Positions 1 through 9,746 are shown, counted from the stretch's first letter. The stretch is DNA of 64,000 nt from Acetobacter sp. UBA5411 (GCF_002409645.1 NZ_DHNR01000033.1:1-64000); one strand, 5' to 3'. Made by a program: numbers and translations. The notes: generated by a model from the letters alone, not told the origin.

Positions 1-61
1 CCAGAAAACCAACGAAAATTAAAACCCACAAAGTTTCAGACTCTGATTCTCTGATGCCGAA

Positions 62-595
62 TCAGCCTTCACTCTCATCCCTTAGGCTGACCAGAAAGGA
101 CCGGGCCCGAGACACACGGGACTTTATCGTCCCCGCGGACACCCCACAGATGACAGCCGCCTCCTCATAGGAGAGTTCCTGAGCCCCCACGAGCATCAGG
201 GCCTCCCGTTGATCGTCCGGAAGCTCCCACAACAGTTTGTTGAGGTCGTTCACGTCATCCTGCTTCCCTCCCGATGCGACAGAAGGGAAAGGCTGCTCTT
301 TATATTCGCTGAGAATTTCTTGCTCGCGCTTGCAACGGCGCGCCTGCTCATAGAAAAGATTCCGCAGGATGGTGAACGACCACGCTTTCAGATTTGTTTC
401 GGCCGAAAACTGGTCACGCGACGCGAATGCGCGGACGACGGCCTCCTGCACCAGATCATCAGCGCGTGTACGGTCTTTGGTCAGAAAGCGGGCAAATGCA
501 CGCAATTCTGGCAAAAGAGCGACAACCCCACGTCTAAATGCAGGTTGCCCCCCCTTATCTGTCACAGAGGCTCTTTTCTGATCGTGGTTTGCCAT
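62..595 (-). CDS. ecfG: EcfG-type ECF sigma factor (general stress response)
   Basis: A 177-residue group-4 sigma factor. Region 2 lies at about residues 27-95 (starting LLPELRAFARFLTKD) and region 4 at about 124-165, where LSYEEAAVICGVSAGTIKSR forms the helix-turn-helix. It lacks regions 1 and 3, as ECF factors do. It lies divergent from a PhyR-type response regulator, the classic partner in the alphaproteobacterial general stress response; in that system phosphorylated PhyR sequesters the anti-sigma NepR and frees EcfG. Assignment to the EcfG group therefore rests on domain layout plus this neighbour. The ATG at 595 has only a weak ribosome site. An in-frame GTG ten codons later is an alternative start. 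No nepR is visible between the two genes. Confidence 0.88.
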   Translation of the reverse strand: MANHDQKRASVTDKGGQPAFRRGVVALLPELRAFARFLTKDRTRADDLVQEAVVRAFASRDQFSAETNLKAWSFTILRNLFYEQARRCKREQEILSEYKEQPFPSVASGGKQDDVNDLNKLLWELPDDQREALMLVGAQELSYEEAAVICGVSAGTIKSRVSRARSFLVSLRDESEG

Positions 596-603
596 GCCAA
601 CCT

Positions 604-627
604 AACCCCGCCTGTCACTTCGGTTCA
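604..627 (-). promoter_or_regulatory. Candidate EcfG-dependent promoter of ecfG
   Basis: On the minus strand the 50-bp gap between ecfG and phyR reads TGAAC, 16 bases, GTT. This is one base off the published EcfG consensus GGAAC-N16/17-GTT. It would make ecfG autoregulated. The -10 element lies only about 8 bases before the ATG at 595, so the transcript would be nearly leaderless or translation would begin at the downstream GTG. It is a pattern match only; a chance match in a short gap cannot be excluded. Confidence 0.35.
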
Positions 628-645
628 CGCGAAGGAATGTTCACG

Positions 646-1386
646 ATGCCCGATTCGCAACGAAGCGAACTGATCCGCGCGCTTCCGTATGCACGCCGTT
701 ATGCGCGCGCGCTTACAGGAAGTCAGTCCCGCGGTGATCTGCTCGTCGCGGAAAGCCTGCGCGACCTGGTAACCCAGCCAGCGGGAAAGCTCTCAGCACG
801 CCTTGAACTCTACCGGGTTATTTCCCGCAAGGCCGCCAATCTTGAGGAAGAATACAAACAACCTCACACGCTGTCGTTTCCGCAACGACTGCTCCTGCTG
901 CTAACTGCTCTGGAAGGCCTGTCATCCTCTCAGGCGGCGAATGTCCTCGCACTTGATGAAGGCGTGGCCGCACAGCAAATAGCTGAAGCCCACAAAATCA
1001 TCCGCTCGGTATCCCAGACGTCGATTCTCATTATTGAAGATGAGCCCATCATCGCCATGGATATCGAGGACCTGATCATCCATTGTGGCCATACGGTCGC
1101 AGGCATTGCCCACACCCAGAGCGACGCCATTGCGCTGGCCAAGGAAACCAAGCCCGGCCTGATTCTGGCGGACATCAATCTTGGTGAAGGCGGCAATGGC
1201 ATGGAAGCCGTGGCTGAAATCATGAAGAGCATGACGGTGCCGGTCATCTTCGTGACCGCCTATCCGGAATGCCTGCTGACCGGAAATACGGTCGAGCCAG
1301 CTTTTGTCATTACAAAACCATTCGAACCACTGACACTGGCTATTGCCACCTATCAGGCCATTACGGGCGGCGTGCCGGTTCCCTGA
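646..1386 (+). CDS. phyR: PhyR-type response regulator with sigma-like domain
   Basis: A 246-residue protein with an N-terminal ECF-sigma-like domain (about residues 1-120, without a functional DNA-binding region) and a C-terminal receiver. The receiver shows the acidic pair in IIEDEP (near residues 131-132), the phosphoacceptor Asp176 in ADINLG, Thr204 in VTAYPE and Lys224 in TKPFEP. This order, sigma-like then receiver, defines PhyR, the anti-anti-sigma factor of the alphaproteobacterial general stress response. The ATG at 646 is preferred over 637 because AAGGA at 632-636 then has a 9-base spacer; from 637 it would abut the start codon. It is divergent from ecfG with a gap of about 50 bp. 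The cognate histidine kinase and NepR are not in the window. Confidence 0.9.
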   Translation: MPDSQRSELIRALPYARRYARALTGSQSRGDLLVAESLRDLVTQPAGKLSARLELYRVISRKAANLEEEYKQPHTLSFPQRLLLLLTALEGLSSSQAANVLALDEGVAAQQIAEAHKIIRSVSQTSILIIEDEPIIAMDIEDLIIHCGHTVAGIAHTQSDAIALAKETKPGLILADINLGEGGNGMEAVAEIMKSMTVPVIFVTAYPECLLTGNTVEPAFVITKPFEPLTLAIATYQAITGGVPVP

Positions 1387-1466
1387 GCCGCAATTAACGC
1401 CTATTTCGGAAAAACTGCCTCTTCAAGCATCTTGCATGACGGGGCAGTTCCCCGCACTTTCCGCAC

Positions 1467-3290
1467 ATGGCACCTCCTCCTCTTCTTCTCCTGCAGGACA
1501 TCACTCTGACGCTTGGCGGGAAACCGCTTCTCGATGGCGTAGGATTCTCTGTCTCTCCCGGCGAGCGGGTCTGTCTTGTCGGTCGTAACGGCTGCGGCAA
1601 ATCCACCCTTCTCCGCATAGCGGCAGGCGAAATCCTCCCCGATTCCGGAACACGGTTCCTCCAGCCCGGATGCACCCTGCGCTATCTGCCGCAGGAACCC
1701 GATCTCTCCGGCTATGAAACAGCACTCGATTACGTCATCGGTGGACTGACCGATCCGTCACAAGAGTGGCGAGCCAGCGTCATGCTGGATGCGCTCGGCA
1801 TGAGTCCGACCGACAACCCCGCGACACTGTCCGGCGGAGAAGCCCGACGCTGCGCGCTTGCCCGCGTGCTGGCCGCCGAACCGGACGTGCTTCTGCTGGA
1901 TGAGCCGACCAACCATCTCGACATGCCGACCATCGAATGGCTGGAAAAGGAACTGCTCTCCCTTCGCACCGCCATGGTCATCATCAGCCATGACAGACGC
2001 CTGCTGGAGACTCTGTCTCGCAGTGTGGTCTGGCTCGATCGAGGCACGACCCGTCGTCTCGATCAGGGATTCGAACGATTCGAGACCTGGCGGGAAGAGG
2101 TTCTGGAGCAGGAAGAACGGGACGCCCACAAGCTGGACCGTCAGATTGCGCGCGAAGAAGACTGGATGCGTTACGGCGTCACCGCCCGTCGCAAGCGCAA
2201 TGTGCGGCGTGTGGCGGAACTTGCCGCCCTGCGCACCGCCCGAAAGGACGCCGTCCGTCCACAGGGCACGGTGAACCTTACCGCGCAGACTGCCTCGAAC
2301 TCCGGAAAACTTGTCACGGTCGCCGAGCAGGCCTGCAAAAGCTGGGGCGACCGCCCCATCGTGCGCAACCTCGACCTGCGCCTTTTGCGCGGTGACCGGA
2401 TGGGCGTGGTCGGTGCCAATGGAGCGGGCAAGACAACCCTGTTGCGTCTGCTAACCGGGGTCGATCAGCCAGATAGCGGCACTGTGACGCTTGGTCCCTC
2501 CGTCGCAATGGTCACGCTCGACCAGCAACGCAAGGCACTGAACCCACAGCAGACTCTGGCCGACACACTGACTGGCGGTGGCGGAGAGATGGTGCAGGTC
2601 GGTGACGAAAAGCGTCACGTCATCGGCTATATGAAGGACTTCCTGTTTCGCCCCGAACAGGCCCGCACCCCAGTCGGGCAGCTTTCCGGCGGAGAGCGTG
2701 GCCGGCTGATGCTGGCCTGTGCCCTTGCACGCCCTTCAAATCTGCTCGTGCTCGATGAGCCCACCAACGATCTCGATCTGGAAACGCTCGATCTTTTGCA
2801 GGAAATGCTGGCGTCCTACGACGGCACCGTTCTTCTCGTCAGCCATGACCGTGATTTTCTTGATCGCGTGGCGACATCGACCCTCGCTGCGACAGGTGGT
2901 GGCGACTGGACCGAATATGCGGGTGGCTACAGCGACATGCTGGCGCAGCGTCACGGCCTGGCGCTGGATCAGCGTGAAGTAGCAGCGGGATCGCCGGAAC
3001 CGGCTGTTTCATCCCCTGCCCCCGCCGCCAGCACAACCAAATCCGGCAGTCGTAAACTGACCTACAAGGATCAGCTTGCACTGGACAAACTGCCGGGACG
3101 GATTGCTGAAATCGAGGCCAAGATCGTCAAGCTTCGGACGGCTCTGGAAGATCCTGATCTTTACAGCAAAGACCCTAAAGGTTTTGCCCGACAGAGCGAG
3201 GCGCTGGATTCCGCTGAACGGGATCTGACGACAGCGGAAGAACTGTGGCTGGAGCTGGAAACAAGACGCGAAGCTTTGCAGAGCGACTGA
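1467..3290 (+). CDS. uup: ABC-F family ATPase, Uup-like
   Basis: A 607-residue protein with two fused ABC ATPase domains and no membrane segments, which marks the ABC-F class of ribosome- or DNA-associated ATPases. Domain 1 has Walker A GRNGCGKST near residue 39, signature LSGGEARR and Walker B VLLLDEPTNHLD. Domain 2 has GANGAGKTT, LSGGERGR and LLVLDEPTNDLD. A charged linker rich in Arg, Glu and Lys separates them. The last 80 or so residues, after a Pro/Ser-rich stretch, are predicted coiled coil (KLPGRIAEIEAKIVKLRTAL), the feature that separates Uup from EttA. Uup is linked to ribosome function and to stability of tandem repeats. It appears monocistronic and has only a weak ribosome site. 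Confidence 0.87.
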   Translation: MAPPPLLLLQDITLTLGGKPLLDGVGFSVSPGERVCLVGRNGCGKSTLLRIAAGEILPDSGTRFLQPGCTLRYLPQEPDLSGYETALDYVIGGLTDPSQEWRASVMLDALGMSPTDNPATLSGGEARRCALARVLAAEPDVLLLDEPTNHLDMPTIEWLEKELLSLRTAMVIISHDRRLLETLSRSVVWLDRGTTRRLDQGFERFETWREEVLEQEERDAHKLDRQIAREEDWMRYGVTARRKRNVRRVAELAALRTARKDAVRPQGTVNLTAQTASNSGKLVTVAEQACKSWGDRPIVRNLDLRLLRGDRMGVVGANGAGKTTLLRLLTGVDQPDSGTVTLGPSVAMVTLDQQRKALNPQQTLADTLTGGGGEMVQVGDEKRHVIGYMKDFLFRPEQARTPVGQLSGGERGRLMLACALARPSNLLVLDEPTNDLDLETLDLLQEMLASYDGTVLLVSHDRDFLDRVATSTLAATGGGDWTEYAGGYSDMLAQRHGLALDQREVAAGSPEPAVSSPAPAASTTKSGSRKLTYKDQLALDKLPGRIAEIEAKIVKLRTALEDPDLYSKDPKGFARQSEALDSAERDLTTAEELWLELETRREALQSD

Positions 3291-3313
3291 CAGCAGCAAA
3301 AAACTGGGCTGCT

Positions 3314-3340
3314 CCGCCTGACTGTGACGCAGTCAGGCGG
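3314..3340 (-). terminator. Hairpin between convergent uup and TPR gene
   Basis: A perfect 11-bp inverted repeat (CCGCCTGACTG, 5-base loop, CAGTCAGGCGG) overlaps the stop codon of the minus-strand gene at 3333-3335. Reading the minus strand, TTTTTT follows about ten bases beyond the stem, inside a second small AGCAGC/GCTGCT hairpin. It probably ends the TPR gene and may also stop uup read-through. The displaced T-run makes it a non-standard intrinsic terminator. Confidence 0.5.
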
Positions 3341-4616
3341 CCCATGTCCCCACGCAGGACTCGACATCCAGCGCGATTCCACCCTTGGCGACAATCTGGC
3401 CGCAGGCATAAGGGCCAAGCGCTCCAGCAGCGACCAGAAAGACGGCACCCGGATACGGCACCCAGACCTCATCAACCTGGGTCAACATCTCATCCAGACC
3501 ATTCCGCTGCAGAAACACCTCATTCGCCGTTCCAAGACGGCAGGTTTCCGCAACCCGCGAAGCAAGCCCTTCATACGTGGTAACGATTCCTGCGAATGGC
3601 AGATCACCCAGCAAGGAACACAGGCCCGGATCAGCAGCAGCGAGAGCAGGCATCACATCGAGTCCAGCGCAGGCCTTGTAACGACCGACACGGACCTCCC
3701 TGTCCTGCTCAGCAAAGAAACCAAAATGCTCTCTATCGTTCTGCAGGATGTCGGACGACGGCAGACACAGAATCGCAGCTTCTCGTGCCCCCTGCCGGTA
3801 TCCCCGGCCCAGTCTTGCCTGCGTGCTGGACGCACAATCGGAAAAAGCCGTATCGGACACCCTCTGCCACACAGCTTCCGCCATCTCGGTCATTTCAACC
3901 GGACGCAACAAGAGTGAAGCGTGAAGGCTGGTCGCACAGACGATTTTCGCCTCGTCATACCCCATGCTGACCAGTGAGAAAGGCTCACCAGCCTGCACGG
4001 CGTCCCGAATCATTGTCCCAACCCGATCAGCCGACAGCCAGAACTCTGATTTTCCGGCGTTCTCCAGATCCTGCAAAAGAATTTTACGCTGAAAGGTTTT
4101 TGCCAGCCGGGCATTGGCCAACTGGCTGTAAAGCGAGATACGCCCACCCTGAGCTGCCGCCAGCTCATCCAGAAAATCTGCGCTGTCGATCAGCTCGTCA
4201 TACCGACCTGTCGCTTCGAGACTGCGGATGTAGTTCCAGGCAGAAAAACGCTCGCCCTTCAGGCCATGCACCACATCGCGAAGCAGAGGAAGCGCCTCTT
4301 CAAACCGGCCTTCATTGAACAGGGCTGCCGCGATGTCCGCATCCTGTGCCGCATCACGCATTTCAGTCCGCAGAAGCAGATCGCAGATCGTTTTCCGTTC
4401 CTGCGCGTTGGCCGCCTCACACGCTTTCAGCAGGGTCTGACGCAGAAAACGAATGTCCGGCCACTTATCGAACGCGCGCGCGCACTCAGCAATGACCGCT
4501 CCAATATCACCTTTATCCAGATCATCCTCCGCCTGCGTCAGCGCAGAAACAAAGCCCCTTTCGGAAGCTGCGGTCAGCTGTTCTGTTCCGTCACCACTCA
4601 AGCCTAGGTTCCTCAC
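3333..4616 (-). CDS. TPR-repeat protein with C-terminal GT-D-like domain
   Basis: A 427-residue soluble protein without a signal peptide. The N-terminal 150 or so residues are alpha-helical and TPR-like (for example ALFNEGRFEEALPLLRDVVHG). The C-terminal half contains SMGYDEAK and ends with GPYACGQIVAKGGIALDVES. An ending of the type GP-gKaLc-r-G-iaLDiGS is what I know from GT-D fold (former DUF1792) glycosyltransferase-like domains, so I infer a nucleotide-sugar-dependent transferase joined to a protein-binding scaffold. The homology is weak by eye. The gene stands alone, convergent with uup, and shares the hairpin at its 3' end. Target and substrate are unknown. Confidence 0.5.
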   Translation of the reverse strand: MRNLGLSGDGTEQLTAASERGFVSALTQAEDDLDKGDIGAVIAECARAFDKWPDIRFLRQTLLKACEAANAQERKTICDLLLRTEMRDAAQDADIAAALFNEGRFEEALPLLRDVVHGLKGERFSAWNYIRSLEATGRYDELIDSADFLDELAAAQGGRISLYSQLANARLAKTFQRKILLQDLENAGKSEFWLSADRVGTMIRDAVQAGEPFSLVSMGYDEAKIVCATSLHASLLLRPVEMTEMAEAVWQRVSDTAFSDCASSTQARLGRGYRQGAREAAILCLPSSDILQNDREHFGFFAEQDREVRVGRYKACAGLDVMPALAAADPGLCSLLGDLPFAGIVTTYEGLASRVAETCRLGTANEVFLQRNGLDEMLTQVDEVWVPYPGAVFLVAAGALGPYACGQIVAKGGIALDVESCVGTWAA

Positions 4617-4733
4617 TGATTGGTATCGTCAGACAGAACGCACCACACTCCCACACGTTTCTGACGGAACATGTGCAGACATTACACAATCGGCAATCAG
4701 GCTTAATTTAGGATGACGAGACAGATCCCCAAC

Positions 4734-4766
4734 AAAAAAGGCGGATGGAACATGATCCCATCCGCC
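4734..4766 (-). terminator. Intrinsic terminator of htpG
   Basis: On the minus strand, 30 bases past the htpG stop, a perfect 9-bp stem GGCGGATGG / CCATCCGCC with a 9-base loop is followed by six T. This is a textbook Rho-independent terminator. Confidence 0.9.
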
Positions 4767-4795
4767 ATTTCATAGCCCGATAAAGGGCGTTCGCC

Positions 4796-6694
4796 TTATT
4801 CGCCCTTCGCTGCGACGGTCAGAAGACCGGTCAGACGCTGTGCGAAAGTCGTCGGGTCCTTCGGATTCTCGCCGTCCTGAATACGGGCGACATCCAGAAG
4901 CACGCGGGCCAGATCACCCAGAGCCGGGCTTTTCTCAGCCGCCTTACGCGCCAGTTCGAGCACCAGCGGGTTGCGCGGATTGAGCTCCAGAACCGGAGCC
5001 GATTCCGGAAGCTTCTGACCGCTACGACGCATCAGCTTCTGCAACTGAAGGTCCGGTCCGTTCTCGGACGCCGCCAGCACGACGGCGCTGGACACCAGAC
5101 GATCCGTGCCACGTACGTCGGACACTTCGCCGCCCAACGCCTCTTTCAGAGCCGGAAGCAGAATGTCCATGTCAGCGGCTTCACCCGTTGCGGCTTCACC
5201 TTCGACAGCGAACTTCTCCAGATCGGCCGCACCCTGCGTCACGCTCTTGAGCGTCTTGCCCTCGAAGCTGGTCAGACGATCCGGCCAGAAGGAATCGACC
5301 GGCTCGGACAGCAGCAGCACTTCCAGACCACGCGCCCGGAAGCCTTCAAGCTGCGGCGAGTTGGCGACCGCATCCTCATTGTCGCCCGTCAGGTAATAGA
5401 TCGCATCCTGCTCAGGCTTCATACGGCTGATATAATCGGCCAGCGTCGTCCAACCGGACTCCGGCTTGTCCTCTTCCGCTTTCACGGCGCTGGAACGGAA
5501 ACGCGCCAGACCAGCCAGCTCCGTGCGGTGCTCGGCGTCTTCCCAGATGCCTTCCTTCACGACGGAACCGAAGTTTTCCCAGAATTTCAGGAACTCGGCA
5601 TTGTCGGCAGAACGCTTCTTGATCTCGTTCAGCACACGACCGGTCACGGCCTTGCGGATACGGGCCAGAACCGGCGTCGCCTGCAACATCTCACGCGAGA
5701 CGTTCAGCGGCAGGTCTTCCGTATCCACCACGCCGACGACAAAGCGCATCCATGCCGGAACCAACGCCGCATCGTCCGTGATGAACATCCGCTTCACATG
5801 CAGGCGAATCTTGCTCTCGCGGGCCGGATCGCCAAACTCGAACGGACGTGAACCGGGAATGAACAGCAATGCGCTGAACTCGATGGTGCCTTCCGCACGC
5901 CAGTGCAGCGTGTCCCACGGCGTGTCGAAGTTATGGGAAACGTGACGGTAGAACTCGTTATACTGTTCTTCCGTTACTTCGCTCTTCGGCTTGCGCCACA
6001 GAGCCGTGCCTTCGTTGGCAGGGCTTTCCTCGCCGTCCTTCACGATGGTCACAGGCCACGCGATATGGTCGGCCCACTTGCGGATGATTTCCTGCAAACG
6101 CCACGAATCAAGGAATTCGTCAGCATCTTCCTTAATGTGCAGGGTGATGTCCGTGCCCGGCTTATCGCGGGTCGCAGGGGCAAGCTCGTAGGAGCCCTTC
6201 CCGTCCGAGGTCCATTTCCACGCCTCGTCTGATCCAGCACGACGGGAAACGACTTCCACGCGATCCGCCACCATGAAAGCGGCATAGAAACCAACGCCGA
6301 ACTGACCAATCAGGTTCGGCTTATCCTCAGGCTTTGCGCTCTCAAGCTCCTTGCCGAAGGCGCGGGTGCCGGAACGGGCAATAGTGCCGAGATTGTTGAC
6401 CAGTTCTTCCTTGGTCATGCCGGTGCCATCGTCGGTGATGGTCAGCAGGCGGGCGTCCTTGTCCGGATTGATGCGGATCTTTGCGTCTTCTGGGAGCGCG
6501 CGGGCACCGTCGGTCAGCGCCTCGAAACGGCGACGGTCGGTCGCGTCGGCGGCATTGGCCACCAGTTCGCGAAGAAAAATCTCACGTTCGGAATAAAGGG
6601 AGTGAACGACAAGGTCGAGAAGACGCCCGACTTCGGCGCTGAATTCATGCTTTTCAGCCGAGGAAGACGGAGTTTTGGTCTCCTGTTCGGTCAT
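4796..6694 (-). CDS. htpG: Molecular chaperone HtpG (bacterial Hsp90)
   Basis: A 632-residue Hsp90-family ATPase of normal length. The N-terminal GHKL ATP-binding site shows [19 protein letters not shown] (the conserved Asn and Asp of the N-box), [16 protein letters not shown] and [18 protein letters not shown], all within the first 135 residues. The middle domain contains the conserved [11 protein letters not shown]. As a cytosolic dimer it refolds clients in an ATP cycle, usually with DnaK. It is monocistronic with its own terminator. The ribosome site AAGGAT precedes the ATG at 6694 by about 8 bases. Upstream lies a CTTGAAA element consistent with RpoH (heat-shock) control. Confidence 0.97.
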   Translation of the reverse strand: MTEQETKTPSSSAEKHEFSAEVGRLLDLVVHSLYSEREIFLRELVANAADATDRRRFEALTDGARALPEDAKIRINPDKDARLLTITDDGTGMTKEELVNNLGTIARSGTRAFGKELESAKPEDKPNLIGQFGVGFYAAFMVADRVEVVSRRAGSDEAWKWTSDGKGSYELAPATRDKPGTDITLHIKEDADEFLDSWRLQEIIRKWADHIAWPVTIVKDGEESPANEGTALWRKPKSEVTEEQYNEFYRHVSHNFDTPWDTLHWRAEGTIEFSALLFIPGSRPFEFGDPARESKIRLHVKRMFITDDAALVPAWMRFVVGVVDTEDLPLNVSREMLQATPVLARIRKAVTGRVLNEIKKRSADNAEFLKFWENFGSVVKEGIWEDAEHRTELAGLARFRSSAVKAEEDKPESGWTTLADYISRMKPEQDAIYYLTGDNEDAVANSPQLEGFRARGLEVLLLSEPVDSFWPDRLTSFEGKTLKSVTQGAADLEKFAVEGEAATGEAADMDILLPALKEALGGEVSDVRGTDRLVSSAVVLAASENGPDLQLQKLMRRSGQKLPESAPVLELNPRNPLVLELARKAAEKSPALGDLARVLLDVARIQDGENPKDPTTFAQRLTGLLTVAAKGE

Positions 6695-6760
6695 ATAATA
6701 AATATCCTTCTGTTTTCAGTTCATTCAAATGCAGTCGTCGAGCGACTGTAACCTTCCGTA

Positions 6761-6789
6761 ATGTGTGGTGGTCACAGCCGTTTTTCAAG
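6761..6789 (-). promoter_or_regulatory. Candidate heat-shock (RpoH) promoter of htpG
   Basis: The minus strand has CTTGAAA (6783-6789), a 14-base spacer and CCACACAT (6761-6768). The -35 element matches the sigma-32 consensus; the -10 element (CCCCATNT) matches only in part. A small hairpin (CAGTCG/CGACTG, 6732-6748) would lie in the 5' leader, followed by the ribosome site. Confidence 0.3.
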
Positions 6790-6859
6790 CGGGCACAGAC
6801 CCGTAAACCCGCAAGGAGTCAGGGCCTGTCTGATCGTATTCGGTTAAAATGAAGTGCAG

Positions 6860-6893
6860 AAAAAAGGGAAGCAGAGACTGGCCCTGCTCCCCT
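6860..6893 (-). terminator. Terminator of the aldehyde dehydrogenase operon
   Basis: On the minus strand a 10-bp stem AGGGGAGCAG / CTGCTTCCCT (one G-U pair) is followed by six T, eleven bases past the stop of the large-subunit gene. Confidence 0.85.
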
Positions 6894-6904
6894 TCATAGC
6901 GCGA

Positions 6905-9232
6905 TCAGGCCGCGCCTTTTTCCTTCAGTGCCGCCAGAACGTCCTCCGGACGAACCGGCATGTGACGCAGGCGGATGCCTACCGCGTTGAAGATGGCATT
7001 ACCGATGGCAGCACCAATGGTGGTCACGCCCGGCTCGCCGAGACCCATCGGCTTTTCGGTGCTTTCGACAAACTCGATGTCCATCTCCGGCACGTCCGGC
7101 ATGCGCAGCGGCGTGTAGGTGTCGAGATTGCGGTCACGGCAGACGCCGTCAACGATCTCGCTGCCTTCACACAGCGCCATGCTGAGACCCCAGAGCGCCC
7201 CGCCTTCCGTCTGCGCCAGCGCGCCGTCCGGATCGACGATGGTTCCGGCATCCAGCACCAGCCAGATCTTCTGACAGGTGACGACACCGGTTGTCCGATC
7301 CACATGCACCTTCACCGCACCAGCGGTCCAGGTCGGCATGCCACGTTCCTGACCGAAGGTCGTCGCCATGCCAAGGGCCGTGTCTTTCGGGAGCGGTTTG
7401 CCCCAGCCGGCTTTTTCGGCCAGCCGTTTCACAACAGCCGCCTGACGCAGCGCGCCACCGTTGGAATCCGGAGCCTTGCCCTTGTTGCGTCCTTCCGGAC
7501 CGTTGCCGTTCAGCAGTTCCAGACGGAAGGCAACCGGGTCCTTGCCAAGTTCATGCGCCAGTTCATCAAGGAAACATTCCTGCGCCCAAGGGGTCCAGCC
7601 TGCACTCACCGAACGCAGCCAGCCCGGTCGGAACGTCTCCTTGGCAAGATCGTTGCTGATCGCCCGGACACGGAACGTGCCGAAATCGTACCAGCTATCC
7701 GCACCCGCAATGGCGAACTGATCGTATGGCTTGCCGTCCACACCCTTTTCCATGAAGGGACCGGCCATCACTTCCGTCGGCCAGCCAGCCGTGGCGTGAT
7801 GCTCGAACCCGACGATGGTGTTCTTCTCATCCAGCGCAACACGCACCTTCTGCACGGATGGCGAACGGATGGAGTCGAACTGCATGTCGTCGGAACGGGT
7901 CAGGATCAGCTTGACCGGCTTGCCGCCGATGGCCTTGGAAGCCAGCGCCGCCGGAATCGCATAGTCACCGTTCAGACGACGACCGAAACCGCCTCCGAGC
8001 AGGTAGCTGACCATCTTCACCTTGGATTCTGGCACGCCAAGCGCCTTGGCGATCACCGGCAGGAACAGGGTCTGCCACTGGTTACCGCAGTGAACTTCCC
8101 ATGTGCCGTCCTTCAGCTGAGCAATCGCGTTCATCGGCTCAAGCTGGTAGTGCATCACCGAAGCGCAGGTGTATTCCTGCTCCAGCACGCGCTTCGCACC
8201 CTTGAACGCTTCATCGACACCCTTGTCGTTGAAGATCATAGTGCCGACATCGGACTTCGCAATCAGTTCGCGTCCACGATCCTGAATCTGCTTTTCCGTG
8301 ACATTGGCAGTCTTGCCCGGCGTCCACTCGACTTTCAGCAGATCTGTCGCACGGATGGCGGCCGGATAGCTTTTGGCCAGCACGACAACCCAGCCCGGCA
8401 CCGTATCGCTGGGATCTTCCAGCGTGATGTAACGGATATAGCCCGGAACCTTCTTCGCCTCACTGTCATCGACAGAGACGACCTTGGAGCCGTAGCGGGT
8501 CGGCGGCATCTTCGGACGGCCATAGACCATACCGTCGATTTTTGCATCGATGCCGTAGATCGCCGTGCCGTTGGTCTTGGACGGAATATCCAGAGACTTC
8601 ACCGGCTTGCCGATCAGACGACGCTCCGAAGCCGGCTTGAGCGGCAGGGACTTCATCTGGTCAGGCGTAAAGCTGCGTGTCGGCTTTGCCTTGGCGACGA
8701 TGTCACCGAAGCTGATGGAGTAGGAGCCACCGATCACACGGCCATTGCGAGCATGGCAGGAAGAAGCCGGAATACCCAGCAGCTTCGCGCCTTCCTCGAC
8801 CAGAATGGTCCGGGCGGCCGCACCAGCCTGACGGAACACATCCCACGTCATCCAGACGGACCATGAGCCACCTGTGACCATCAGACCCCATTTCGGATCC
8901 GTGTCCACATAGGTGATCTTCACCTTGTCCCAGTCGGCTTCCATTTCGTCAGCGATGATCCGGGCGAGAGCTGTGCCGATATGCTGGCCCATCTCCGCAC
9001 GGATGATGTTGACGTTGATCGTGCCGTCCGGCGCAACCGAGCACCAGATATTGGGCTCGAACTCCGGCGGCGGTAGAGGCGCGCCGAGCGGATAGGTCTG
9101 CGCGGCCTTCGACTCACGGGCGAAACCGAACAGGAAGGAACTGCCGACGGCAGCCGAGAGGAAGCCACGCCGGGACAGGCCGCGCCCTGCGGCCCGGTCC
9201 TGCTGGGCGGCAATGCGTTCGAGCTTACCCAT
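6905..9232 (-). CDS. aldH: Membrane-bound aldehyde dehydrogenase, molybdopterin large subunit
   Basis: A 775-residue member of the xanthine oxidase / isoquinoline oxidoreductase beta family. The N-terminus carries a twin-arginine signal ([11 protein letters not shown] near residues 20-30) ending around SKAAQ, so the folded cofactor-loaded enzyme is exported to the periplasm. The molybdenum-site signatures are present: a glycine-rich [14 protein letters not shown] segment in the middle and, near the C-terminus, [17 protein letters not shown], whose Glu is the catalytic base of the family. The overall sequence pattern fits the acetic acid bacterial AldH, which oxidises acetaldehyde to acetate and feeds electrons through the 2Fe-2S and cytochrome subunits to ubiquinone. 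It overlaps the 2Fe-2S gene by 8 bp and is last in the operon. A related oxidoreductase with another aldehyde or N-heterocycle substrate is the alternative. Confidence 0.85.
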   Translation of the reverse strand: MGKLERIAAQQDRAAGRGLSRRGFLSAAVGSSFLFGFARESKAAQTYPLGAPLPPPEFEPNIWCSVAPDGTINVNIIRAEMGQHIGTALARIIADEMEADWDKVKITYVDTDPKWGLMVTGGSWSVWMTWDVFRQAGAAARTILVEEGAKLLGIPASSCHARNGRVIGGSYSISFGDIVAKAKPTRSFTPDQMKSLPLKPASERRLIGKPVKSLDIPSKTNGTAIYGIDAKIDGMVYGRPKMPPTRYGSKVVSVDDSEAKKVPGYIRYITLEDPSDTVPGWVVVLAKSYPAAIRATDLLKVEWTPGKTANVTEKQIQDRGRELIAKSDVGTMIFNDKGVDEAFKGAKRVLEQEYTCASVMHYQLEPMNAIAQLKDGTWEVHCGNQWQTLFLPVIAKALGVPESKVKMVSYLLGGGFGRRLNGDYAIPAALASKAIGGKPVKLILTRSDDMQFDSIRSPSVQKVRVALDEKNTIVGFEHHATAGWPTEVMAGPFMEKGVDGKPYDQFAIAGADSWYDFGTFRVRAISNDLAKETFRPGWLRSVSAGWTPWAQECFLDELAHELGKDPVAFRLELLNGNGPEGRNKGKAPDSNGGALRQAAVVKRLAEKAGWGKPLPKDTALGMATTFGQERGMPTWTAGAVKVHVDRTTGVVTCQKIWLVLDAGTIVDPDGALAQTEGGALWGLSMALCEGSEIVDGVCRDRNLDTYTPLRMPDVPEMDIEFVESTEKPMGLGEPGVTTIGAAIGNAIFNAVGIRLRHMPVRPEDVLAALKEKGAA

Positions 9233-9713
9233 TGGAGTGATCTCCCTCCGTCTTGGCCGACTTCATGGCGGCAGCAGCTTCCTTGATGGCCTTGCGGATG
9301 CGGATATAGGTCATGCAGCGGCAGAGACTGCCACCCATGACACCGTCGATATCCTCGTCGGTCGGATCGGGGTAATCGCGCAGCAGACTGGCTGCCTGCA
9401 TGATCTGTCCCGACTGGCAGTAACCGCACTGCGGCACCTGAATTTCCTGCCACGCTTCCTGAAGCGGATGGCGACCTTCCGGGTCCAGCCCTTCGATCGT
9501 GGTGACATCCGCGCCTTCGATGGCGGAAATTGGCGTCACGCAGGAACGGGTCGCGCGTCCGCCGACATGCACGGTGCAGGCACCACACTGGCCGACGCCG
9601 CAGCCGAACTTCGTGCCTGTCAGCCCGAGATCGTCCCGCAGAGCCCACAGCAGAGGGGTGTCTTCCGGCACGTCGAGCGAGACGTCACGGCCATTGAGTT
9701 TGAATTTGATCAT
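9225..9713 (-). CDS. Aldehyde dehydrogenase, [2Fe-2S] small subunit
   Basis: A 162-residue protein of the isoquinoline oxidoreductase alpha / CoxS type with two [2Fe-2S] sites. The plant-ferredoxin-like N-terminal cluster is bound by Cys38, Cys43, Cys46 and Cys58 ([11 protein letters not shown]...SC). The helical C-terminal cluster is bound by Cys96, Cys99, Cys131 and Cys133 (CGYC...CRC). It has no signal peptide, so it is probably carried out with the Tat-tagged large subunit. It relays electrons from the molybdenum centre to the cytochrome subunit. Its 3' end overlaps the large-subunit start by 8 bp, which suggests translational coupling. It belongs to the set named AldFGH; I do not assign a letter because usage varies. 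Confidence 0.85.
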   Translation of the reverse strand: MIKFKLNGRDVSLDVPEDTPLLWALRDDLGLTGTKFGCGVGQCGACTVHVGGRATRSCVTPISAIEGADVTTIEGLDPEGRHPLQEAWQEIQVPQCGYCQSGQIMQAASLLRDYPDPTDEDIDGVMGGSLCRCMTYIRIRKAIKEAAAAMKSAKTEGDHSNG

Positions 9714-9746
9714 GATACGGCTCCGTGATCCCAGCTCATCCGAGGC

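Noticed and set aside
6854..8866. A 670-codon open frame on the plus strand opposite aldH
   Set aside because: It is an antisense shadow of a high-GC gene. Its translation is His/Arg-rich with no domain, and aldH on the other strand has clear motifs.
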